This document shows, piece by piece, positions 1 through 12,000 of a DNA stretch of 64,000 nucleotides. This stretch comes from Asterella californica (Eukaryota > Streptophyta > Marchantiopsida > Marchantiales > Aytoniaceae), in the NCBI GenBank assembly GCA_036924285.1, contig JAYKYS010000047.1, positions 62,001 to 126,000 on the forward strand, given 5' to 3'. Under the pieces are notes generated by a model, which saw only the letters and a program-made list of their open reading frames with translations, did no database searches and was not told the origin of the DNA. The stretch's first letter is position 1, and each line of letters starts with the position of its first letter. Both the position numbers and the translations under genes were made by a program.

Positions 1-2945
1 AGCTTGGCACATAACTTCATTTGCCACATCAGAGAGAGTGTCTCTTACTGCCCCCGCAAGTTCAAGCTGTCACACCTTGTGTCTCCAGGACGAGGATTAC
101 ATCAAGACGACCTCTGACAAGTTGCCTGACCTGGGCAAGAAGATGGAGTACATGCTCAACACCGGCAATCTTGTCAGCAAAACCGGCTTGGATATCAGCC
201 AAGCAACGGGCTTCACTGTTGTTGCTGAAAAGCTGAACTTCTTCAGGTGACTTCACAGTGACTTCACAGTGGCTGTGTTCATGTGATTACAGATAGGGAT
301 GATGTCTTGCACCCAAGGGGAGTGACATCAAGCACAATCAATGCAATGCACAGTTTCATGTTCCAACGGCAGCTCTTGCTGGGCATGTCACGTTATGCAG
401 TGTGCATTGCAGCAGGAATATTTGTTTTAGGTACTTCTGTGCTGTGCTCCCCTGCCCTCAGCTGCCCTGCGCTTTGTGAAGTAGCATATAGCAAAACGTA
501 TATAGCAAAATTGATCAACTGGACCATTGCAATAAGAATGGTAACCGTCGTTCTTCCATTGTCTTATTTGGACCACTCTGCAAATTCCCTGTCACCGGGT
601 TCATCAGTGGCACACTTCAGCGGTTGTGCCTTTGTTGCAACTCTCTCTGCAAAGTCCTGCAGACTTCCTTGCTATGATTTTCACACTCCCAGCCACTCGT
701 GGGAAGAAAGCATGATCTCCGATGATGAAACTCTGAAACACTCATCCACACGAGATTGATGACCAGCCTTCTGGCTGCTGATTACCATTCTGCAATCCTG
801 AGGAGAACCCTGTGAGTTGCAAATTTGCTTTGTATACCATCCACTTTCTTGCCAGGTTCAACATCTGGTACATACACCTATGCATTTGCTGAAGTTGAGA
901 ATGCCCATGCAGATACTTGTCCCATTTTCGGTCTGTCCATAGAGGTGCCTACTTTGCTGAGCTGCGCACTACTACGGTGCGCAAGCTGATGCCTGAAGCC
1001 TGGGGGTTCCTGTGCCCCGTGCATACCCCTGATGGCTCCCCCTGTGGCCTGCTCAACCACTTCTCAGCCATGTGTCGCCTCGTCACCAAGCGGCCTGAAA
1101 GCCTGGAAGACACTGAGGTTGCTATCAATATGGTAAGGCAATGTGGGAGACCTACTGTGCATCGCTTTTGCCTTTTACTTACATCATGTTGTCTGTTCAT
1201 TGAGGTGTATCACTTTGCTGTCAGAAAACACATGTGTATCTGGTAGAGGGAGATCAACTAAGGTCCAATGTGATCTGCATGACCCTTCAGTGATCTTCAT
1301 TTTGCTACAAAGTACCTACCCTTGCCCCCCCTGTGGGGCAGGGTCACCTATCAGCCTCAACTTTCAAAGTGCATATGTCAACCTCTCAGCATGACTGCAG
1401 GTGTTAGCAGGTCTAGGCATGACCCCAATTGCGCCGGCCATGACCCCGCCCCGGCCCCCAACCTACATTGCTGTGATGCTGGATGGCAAGCTTGTGGGGC
1501 ACGTGCGCTCCCTGCAGGCCCCAGCCCTGGTGGCACGCCTCAGAGACATAAAAGCAGCCAAGCTAGCTGAGGAAGAGTCTGTGCCTGATGGTGCCCACAC
1601 CATCATGCTGGATGTAGGTGCAATCAAAACAATGCATGCCCCCCTCCACCCCCCCCCTCCCCCCCCTCCCCTCCCTGGCCTCGTCTCAATGAGCTAGAGT
1701 GAGGCTGAGCTCATCATGAAGGTCTGTCAGATCAAGCCTAATGGCAACATTGGAGCCTCTGTTGTCAAGGGTAAAGGGTCAACCTCAAAGGACAAATCTG
1801 AGCATGTTGCTCCACCCTCCCTGCTTTTGTAGGAGCGGTACTGGGCTCTGCCAATGCTGCTTTGGTCAAGGTCTGGGGCAATGCAGTGCCTTTTTGCAGT
1901 GCCGTTCTACATAAGATTCTTTGAAGCTTGTGCTTGTCTCTGCTGTTGTTGTCACAAGATTTGGTTTGAGTAAAGGTTAGTGATTCTTCATCACAAACAG
2001 ACTTCCAGCATCGCTTTAACCTCAAGTCTCAATGCCTTGAGTTTTGGGACCCAACAAAACTTGACACGCTTTGATTGTCTGAAAGGAAACTTGACAGCCG
2101 GTAGGTTTTAGGATAGTAGGATGCTGCGAATTGCATGACTATGGCATGAGACGTAATGCAATTGGGCCAGGGCAAGCGAACAGCTTGGTGCTGGTGGTGG
2201 GGGTGGGTTTTGGGGGAGAGGGGGCCGGTGCAGTTGCTATTGTCAGTCCTGTGATGGGTGTTGCTGACTTTCATCATCATCATGGATAGTGACGATGATG
2301 AATGTCAACAAGGCCCGCCACAGGATGAACAACAGCAGCTGCAATGCCTCCATTTCCCCCTTTACCTCCGCCCCTCCCCCGCCCCCCCCCGCCCACCCCC
2401 TTTCCCCAAATTCCGAATCAGCATTAGCATCACCACCAGCAATGCAGACATGTATATCTTACTGTAAAATTTGTTACTTTGTGTGACCAGAATGCAATCA
2501 TCCCAATACATGCCAGGGCGAGCATCTGCACCTACAGCCAGACGCTGTACAATCAAGTGCAGTGCTGCAATACAATTGACGCGTTCTGTGTCATGCTCCC
2601 AGAAGCACCAGCCAAACAATGAGGTGTATGGCTGGCGCATGTGGGAATGCGATGCGTCACGTGTCCCCCAGAGGTCCACCCATTTGGTATATGCTGCTGC
2701 ATGTCAGGCTGTGATACGACAGGTCATGGGTTCAAGCCGCGGTGGTAACATGCTGATTTCACAGGCTTCTGTGTTGGGTAGTGGGAAGAGGTTTTTTGCC
2801 TTGTACGTGTGTCTATGGCACTTGCCCTGTCAGCGCACAACCTTTGGCTGCAATTGGTGTCTAATGCGAGTGCATGTCGGCCCATAGAACTAGGGATTAG
2901 ACACGCCTAGTAGATGCTTGGCCAACATTCAGCTGAATGCCTTGC

Positions 2946-3012
<67 letters not shown>

Positions 3013-6000
3013 AGTAGCAGTATTAGCAAGAGGTGCTCACAGCAGCCAACGAAACTGCGCCACTGACTGCCATGCTGTTGAGGTAAATTCAAGGCATGGC
3101 AGCTCACAGCACTCAGTGATGCAGTCTTGTCCGTTGCTGTAGGTACCCGTTGTTGTGTTGGTGTTGTCAGGTACTGCAGACAGGGGCCGTCACCAGGGTT
3201 CACAGGCCTGGTGCCTTATGCAACTGGTGTTCCGTCGCAGACACATCACGGAACCGGCTGTGCTTTTTGCTGCGTCAATGTTGCCTCTTGAGATTTTTAC
3301 GGCCAAGAACCATGTTGCATGTTTTGGGCGTCACTTGTTACAGCAATGCTGCTTGCTTGGTAAGGCGCCAGCTATGGGCAGCATCATGCCCTGCCATGGC
3401 ATCAAATGACATAAAAATGCATATTGCAGTATCTAAGCCGGCATGCTGGCCTGTAAAGTGGCCTCCAATGTGACTTACGCTGCATAGAGCAATCAGGAAG
3501 CTGGTCTGGCCAGCTGCAAGGCTTTGGCCAATGCGCAGCAGGTCCTTTACAGCCACCTACATCCCCTGTACCGCTGAAGCAGTGCTTACCCTAAGTCACA
3601 ACTGCCTGCAACCTGTGACCCACTGCTCACTTTGAGTCATAGCTGTTGATGTCATCAAGTGTGCTCAATGCAGCAATGGCTCATATATCATGTTGGCTGC
3701 ATGGGCTTGGTAGATAAACCCAGGCAGTGCTCCTGCATTGCTTGCTCTGTACAAAGCGTGGCAGTCACATTGTACCTGCACCCTGGCTGTTGTTTGAGAT
3801 GGAGGGTGTGCTTGTAAGCCCAAGGCTTGGCAGTCCCTTGGTTGATGGTGAAGTGCTGTCTCCTTCCTGCATTGTTGTAGCTGTGTCTGTCACACTGTGC
3901 TGAGTGCTTGCACACAAGCTGGCAGTAGCTACTGCTGACAGGGTTTGCTCCCTCTGAATGCTTCATTAAGTTGCCATGGAGTCCACATTGCAAAGCTCAG
4001 GTTTGAAAGGCTTGTGTCCTCCAATGCCTGAATGAGCTTGTATGCCATCAGTGTCTGGTCAGTAGTGGCATTCATGCTCTAAGCATTGAAGGACATTGTG
4101 ATCCCAAACAACCTAACATCATCGTTGCAGTCTGTGCTCCATTGCAACTTGAAGCTATCAATAGGTATTACCCCTCACACCTGTCAGCAGTGGCTACTGC
4201 CAAACCATCTGGCGGCCTTGTCTTGTTGGTTGCTGCAAATTGTCTTGTACAGGGTGCTTACTGCAGTAGATCGTGGCTGGGCGCAGGGGGCTGAGAGTAT
4301 GCTGCCTTCCCACATAGAGGTGGCCTACATCCCCTTTGAGATGGGGGGCCCACAGCCGGGCCTGTACCTGTACACCCAGGCAGCCCGAATGATGCGGCCA
4401 GTCAAGCAAAACCACAGCCAGGCACCCGAGCTCATCGGCACTTTGGAACAGTACAACATGAGCATCTGGTGAGCATCTGTGCTGACTCAGTTACCGCATA
4501 TTCCCTTATCGTTCTCAACCATGTTGACATGTATGTGTTCCAAATTGGAGAGTGCTATAGCCTGCTGCAGCTGGCAGTGCATCTGTAGATGTTTGTGTGT
4601 TACACTCACAGTCAGAGACTAGGCAACACACGGACATCCACACATGCACTGTCAGCTGCAGCAGGCTACAGCAGTCTCCAATTTGGGACATGTACAACCA
4701 TGAGTGCTGGAGCAGTCAATTGAGCACTTGGTGAGATGCTCCATGACTTGGGCATGCCTGTAAGTAGTAATAATAATATCAATAATATTGATAACGCTTT
4801 CCAGCTCATGATGCACTAGGTACGAGCGAGGCAAGTTTTGTCCCTCCAAAGCAATCTGTTCTGAGCATCCTTGTAAGGTTTAGTTATGCAATGCAATTTA
4901 CAGTCACGCACTGCAACATCATTGGAATTAGACCTAGGGCATCTGGGGGGGCGGCAACCCTTGACTTGACCAAACAAAAGCTTCTTAGGTAGTCTATCAT
5001 CAGGCATCCTGAACATATGACCTAGCCACCTAAGTCTTTTGCTTTGCAGCTGAGACTCCACTGAAAAGGTGTTGCACCTAGTCAATGTATCAACATTTGG
5101 CACATGGTCCCGCAAGGAAATGCCACATATGCGTCTCAAGCAGTTCATCTGAAACACAGCCACAGGGCTAATGTGTTCTGCACAACCGGCCATGTCTGTC
5201 CAGAGTGAAAGAAAACTGACATGACAATACGCTGGGAAAATTGCATTTTGACAGACAATGTCAAAGCCCTAGAGGACCGAATGTTGTCTAAGTTGCTGAA
5301 GGGCACTGTTTGCAGCAACTACCCTGTGTGTGATTTTGGCATCCAATGTGCAGTCAGAGGTGAATATGCTGCCCAAGTACTTGAACTGAGACACCACCTC
5401 CAACTGAAATACTTGAATTGAGACACCACTTCCAACCGTTCCCCACGCATCATGATGTCTGGCTCTGCATTTTGAGCTGCAGCATCTCTGCCAACTACAA
5501 GCACTGTTGTCTTCTTTGTGCTGATTGGGAGACCCCAATGTAGAAACGTGGCATTCATGACTGTAAACCCTAAATAGGCCCTAAACTGTAAACAGGCCCC
5601 CTGCAATTGCACTTGACTGCAAAGGCTCATGCTCTTCTCACTTTTTGTGAGCACAAACGCTTCACAGCTTGTGGCGACTGTTCACATGCATAGTCATTGC
5701 ACAACTCGGATGCTTCTAGGTACCAGTACTACACTGACATAGACCTTTTCTGCCTGTTGTTTGTGGCATAGCCTCACCGCCTTGGCATTTGGTACCTGCA
5801 GGTGCCCTGATGGCGGTGTGGGCGGCTCCAGGAATCTCAAGTTCACTCACTCTGAGTTCCACTCCTCTGCCATGCTGAGTGTTGTTGCCTCATTGACGCC
5901 CTACTCAGACTATAACCAGAGCCCACGCAACATGTATCAGTGCCAGATGGGAAAGCAGACCATGGGAACTCCAGCTCAGGTTTGTGCTACAACCTGCTTA

Positions 6001-9000
6001 CATCCATGCACTGCTGTCATCCCTCACCACACTCTTCACTGCTGCTTACACCTTCAGCTGTGTTTTATTGTCATCTTCTTTCGTTGTCTCCTCTGTGCCT
6101 TGTACGTGACTGTAGACGCAGGAAAGCAAGGCTCCCTGAAGCATCCTGGACTATTGTAAGGGATAGAGTTCAAGCAAGATAGCTAGCTACAAGATATTGG
6201 CTTGATGCTTTGCAAGGCTGCAGTCAGAGCGCAATGTTGGCTTCCATTTCAGCTTCCCAGCATGCTCTTTGACATGTTTCTGAACATGATGGGAAGCTCA
6301 TATGGAAGCTAACGTCGCGCTTTGTTTGGTGCCCTATGGCATCAAGCCATCATTTTGTAGCTAGCTATCTTGCTCCACTATTGACTCCACCAACATGTGC
6401 ATGTATCACGTCATCATCACACCGTCACACATGATCTACATATGTTTCAACGGGTATGCGAGCCTTTGCTTGGGTGCTTCCACACTCGTTGCATCTACGA
6501 TGCACCTCTCACAAGGCTTTGAAGGATGTATTGAGGCCTCTGCAGGCCTCCCTGTGACTTCACTGTGACTTAGAGCCACAGATGTAGGGAGAGATTGAAC
6601 TCTCCCTGGAAGCCTCTGAGAGGTCAGTCAGTGGTGCAGCAGGTTGTAGCGCATGCAGCAGAAATTTGCAATCCCCTACCCGACTGCCGCATCAGACATC
6701 AGCGACAGTAATGACTCACACCTACATTGCCAGTCTCTGAGACATCTTGTACACCACAGCTGCTGCTGATTATGCAAAAGAGTTTTAAGACGCTCAGAGC
6801 AGTTAACAATTCACAGTACATGAGCACAGGGAGCAGAGAACTCAAGCAACACAGGGGTCAGGTTGCGTGGCATGTCTGGTGTGTGCCGTATTGAACAGCA
6901 AGACTGCTTTGCAAAAGGATTGCCATGGGCCTTATCACAGAATGAAGCCTTGGTTCTGGCATGCTTGCTATCAAGCCCAGCACACCTGTTGCGATGCAGG
7001 CACTGCAGCATCGAGCAGATGGGAAGCTGTACAGGATCCAGACGCCCCAGACTCCCATTGCCCGCACCAAGCGCTACAACACCTACAAGATGGATGAGTT
7101 CCCAAGCGGCATGAACATGATTGTTGCTGTGCTAGCTTACACAGGTGAGCACTCTGCGCAGCAATGCACTGTGTGTTGCAGGAGAGCAATAATCTCTCGT
7201 GTGTAAAACCAGAACAGAACAGTGCCATAGAAGAGCAGTGAGTGTAGCTATTCACAGGCTACTGAATCAACTGTTTTCTGCCACACCTGTTACAGACAAC
7301 AGTCAGTTTGGGAGCGTGTTTGGCTGCTTTTGACATCATTGCTCTCCTGCAGCATTGTGCTGTGCCTGGTGGGCAAGCTGTGCTGTGACTCAGCACTGCC
7401 TCCTGCACATTGATGAGGAGATGCTGGTGGGTCTTATAGACTGTCCTGACGTCACCTTGAAAATGTAAGACTATCAGAGTGGGATTTGCGATGCTGGTGC
7501 ATTTCAGCACAAAATTTGTGGAGAACAGCAGCAGCAACACGAGTCATCCTGCGTGCCAGGGCAAGAACAAAGGGCTTTACGCTGGTATTGTGTCAAGCTG
7601 GGACTTGGATGTTTCATGGCCAAGGATAGAAAAGGCCATGTCAGTCATTAATGCAAAAGCTTTCAGCAGCTTTTGAGCAGGAAGAGTAGGCTCCTTTAGT
7701 GCAAAAAGGCGCCTACTGCTGCTGCTCACATGCTGTTGAAGGCACTTTTTTGCATTAATGACTCGCATGGCCTTTGCTGTTCCCAGCCTGCATCAAGACC
7801 ATCAGCAGTAAAACCTGCTGTGACAGCTGTGTTGCCCAGGATGATTCGCTAAATGCTCGGTCTGCTTAATGCCAGCCTACACTGCTGCTTGCATTTCTGT
7901 CAGGGTTTTTAAGTTGCCTACCTGCTGGGTATCTGCAGGGTATGACATGGAAGATGCCATGATTCTGAACAAATCGGCTGTGGAGCGGGGCTTGGGCCAT
8001 GCTACCATGCTCAAAACTGAGCAAGTCGACTTGAGCAAGGAGTCAGGTAGTTTGTGTCCCTTTGGCTTTGTGGCTTGCATACTACATGCTGGACAATGCT
8101 TGATAAGGTCCCCAGCGGCTCTTACTGTTTGTGGGCGTACAGGGATTGGCAGGCTGTTGTGTAATATGTTTTAGTTCCTCGAGTTTGCCATTCATGGCCA
8201 ATTCCTACCAGGAGTGTCTACACCTTGGCTGCTGCTTACACTCATATCAAACACAACTCTGCCTAAGACTTGACAAAAAGTTTTGACTCTGATATTCAAC
8301 ACCTACGCTCAAGTATACCACTGTGTTTAGGACTGTGGTGCTGTTGTGGTATGTTTTGCTTGCCGAAATGCAAGCAGGTCAAGTGTCTGGCTTCAAGACG
8401 CAGTGTCACCACCAGCTTTACCTGTGCAACCACACTTTTGCCATGTTTTCTCAACAGAAATGACATTGACAGCTCTCAGGTCCCAATGTCAGGATTCAGT
8501 TTCTGGTGAGCTGCAGCATAGTAAATCAGCTTCTGATGCCTGATGTGAGTGCTCTTATCATACTGTCAAGTTGACCGGATGTCAAGATGACCGGACAAAC
8601 TCAGTTGAGGGTGTTAGAGTTAGGCTGCTGATAGTCAAGATGCAAGTCCAATCACGGTCAGCCAGGACTGTTTGTCTGTCATGCTTTGCTATGGTGAACT
8701 GTGTTTCTGACCCCCGCAGGTAAGGACCCCATCTTCCAGCCTGAGGAGTACAGCGCCAGAGACAAAAGGGAGCCACGGCAGTTTCCAGAAGGGGTTTTTG
8801 GGCAGAAGTACCCCCAAAACATCACCACCAAGCAGGGCTACCCCAGTGTGGATGCCCTCAAGGTCAAGCCTGAGGCGCAACACAAGGATGCCGACAAGGT
8901 TGGCCTGGATGGTTTGCCGCATGTTGGCGCTGTCATCTGGCCTTCTGAGTCCTACTACTCAACTGTTGATAGGATGACATGTAAGTCATCTGTTGTATTT

Positions 9001-12000
9001 CTTTTGACATGTGGTCATGCAGTGTGTGGTGGTTGTGGTTCAGATCTGTATCCAGTAGGGCTGCATTAATATGGACTGAGATTTATATGCAGACCCCATT
9101 ATGCCTTTGTACTCAAGAGGCGGCAAGCGAGAACTCTTGGGGTATCTGTCCCTCCAGCTTCTGTAACCTGGCTATGAAGGACAAGGAAAGCCTCGATTTG
9201 CCACAGATGCAAACACTTCGGACTGCATGTATTCTGCAGTGCTTTGCCAAACAAAATAAGTTGGCCAAAAGCTAAAGATGGGACTGTTTCATCACCTGAA
9301 TGGACCACAGACAGCAGCTTCTTGACAAGCATGAGGATCTCAAGAATTCCCGACTATGAGTTGGCAGATCTACCAACTCGTAGTCTGTGTCACCTTTGTT
9401 CCTGATGCCTGTGGAGAACTTGCTGTTTGTGGATCACTCAGATCATCTAGACAAGTCACAGTTATGCCCACAGGTGTATGGCAGACGACGTTGCTATTGC
9501 TGTGCTGTGCTGTGCTGTGCTGTGCTGTGCTGTGCTGTGCTGTGCTGTGCTGTGCTGTGCTGTGTATCTGCCCTATATGTTGCATTTGGCTGAATCATTT
9601 GAGTCAGCTCCTGCTATGCACATCCACTTGTACATTCCAGTGCATCACAGTGTGAGGAGACTGCTTTGGTCACACATCTGCATATATAGCCTCTATGATG
9701 TGAATGTGGATGCAGGATTGTCTTGCTCTGAAGAGCCAAGTGAGCATACACTGTTAAGAAAGTCAATTGCAGGGTTTTCATGAGGTGTATGCTTGCTTGT
9801 CTCCCGGGCTTCAGATGCTCTTGTGCTCACCTGTGAACCATGTAGACTGTGCACCCAGATATACAGATATGCCGTCTAAGCTTGCAAGCTGGTAGAGGAG
9901 TCATTGCCCACCATCCCCAGGATCCAGTTCAAATGCCCGTCAGGTGGGTGGGCAGGAGTGGTGTGTTATGTTAGGGGTGGCCACCAAGAACAGTAATAAG
10001 CTTGCAGTGAAAGTCAGTGCTGGGTATACTTCTGGTTAACAGGCGGACAGACATGCATGCAACCTGAGGGAGAAGGTGCTGCTGGCAGTGCACAACTCGC
10101 TTACTTTGAAATTCAGGTATGAGTCCCGTGAAGACCTGCTGGCAAGTGCTGTATACAATTGCTGGCGGCTTTGTACACAGCAAATGCTAGCGGGTCTTCA
10201 TGGGACTCATACCTGAATATCAAAGTAAGTGAGTTGTCTTACAAAAAGGCTCATCAAGCAGGAGGCCGATCTGTATGACTGCACTGTCCAGTCCTCAGAT
10301 CACTGGCTGTGAGTCATGGTCTGCATCTGCAGACTTTGTGCCCGAGTGTGAGTTCTTGTTTTTCTTCTACTTGGTCTCCATGCATGCTATGCTCTTTCTG
10401 TTGCACCAGCTGTAAACAGAACGCTAGACTAAGCCCTGCTGCAAAGACAGCCGCAGCAAGAAATGGGGACCTCCTGTCCACACATACAGAGGTGTTCATC
10501 ATGGCAGACGGGCACTCAGGCACTGGCAAATCAGAGCTAATCATCTTAGGCTGTGCAGCTTAGCTGTTCTGTTACTGTCTTCATGTTGGGGCCGGCTGAG
10601 CTGTGCACCTTTCAAGTCATGTTTGGTGATATCACTTCAAGTGAGCAATGGGCTTTAGCTGTCACTGTCTTTGTGTCACCTGCACTCACCTAGCGCGACA
10701 TCCCCTCTCCTGTTTCTGCATTTGGACCAAGAGCAGACACAAGGCATGGAATATTTTGCAAGGGGAATGCAGGTGACATGGAGGTAGTGACAGCTAGAAG
10801 TTGCTGGCTGCTTGCGTGGCATTGCTGAAAACAAGCACAGGCAATGGTCAGGGAAGAAAAGCTGTATTGATCGGCTACCCCACACTATGATGACATGCTA
10901 GGCAACTCGTGTGTATCACAACTCTCTGGCTTGAGGTGGTAGTCAATATTGACTTCGGTGGACTGGCTAGTTGTCCACAGGATTGCAATTCAGGCACTTG
11001 CTGATTTTCTGTTGCATTCAACCCAACAGGGTTGTCACTTGTGCTGGGATGGCCTGTAGCAGCAGATGCCCCTGGAGGTTTTGCAGACACACCCATCCCT
11101 TAGAGCCTCAGTCAGACTGCTCACCATAGTAACATGTGAACCCCAACAACCTGCACATAGTCTGTAACAGTCCTGCGATGTAGAACAGTATGGATGCTGA
11201 ACTTGATGCAAAGGAACCAATTTAGCCTACAGGTGTGTCTGCAGTTTGGTCCAGCATACATACTGTCCTACAGATGGCAGGGCTCAGGGCGGGTTGATGA
11301 AGTTGAATGTAATGTACACTACTGCAGATAACTGAGCCAGGTCTCCAAATCAATGTTGATTAGCACAGCACTACTGCACTTACACAGCATGTGTCATGAC
11401 ATACACGTCTGTAAGGATCCAGGCGGAGACATGCAGTATCAAGCAAGCTTCCTTGGTGCAAACACCTCAAAAGCAGCTCCAACTGTTTGCTTCACCAGCA
11501 TCAGACATTCATCCTTATGAAGAGCTTCTAGCCCCCACCACTGTGTGTAGCATCGCTCCCAATCTGCTTTGCACTCACATGGAAGTTGCTGGCTGTGACG
11601 ATGATTCTCTTGGTAGTACCAGTTGTCATTCGTGTGTTCTCCTGCTGCTGCAGCAAGGGGCAAGTCCAGTAAGCACAAGACTAGTGAAACAGCCATTGTA
11701 GACCAGGTGACCATCATCGGCACAGCTGGCAAGGGCCTTCAAAGGGCTAACATCAAAACCCGCCTCAACAGAAACCCTGTCATTGGTGACAAGTTCAGCA
11801 GTCGACATGGGCAGAAGGGCGTGCTGAGTGTGCTGTGGAAGGATCATGACATGCCATACTGTGAGACTACTGGCATGAGGTAAACCCCTGATGCCTGCTG
11901 CATTACCAGTGCTGCTTGCAGCTTGCGTAGGCTGGTTTGTTCTTCCTGTGGCAGTGTGTGTTTGCTGGTTAGCATGTATGAAGCTTGTCAGGCAGCAGCG

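Noticed and set aside
1696..1780. Possible extra Pol I exon (reads [20 protein letters not shown])
   Set aside because: Looks coding but does not match the Pol I subunit at that position and its splice phases do not fit; left out of the exon list.
2728..2752. T-loop-like GGTTCAAGCC, possible tRNA
   Set aside because: No D-arm, anticodon arm or acceptor pairing could be drawn around it.
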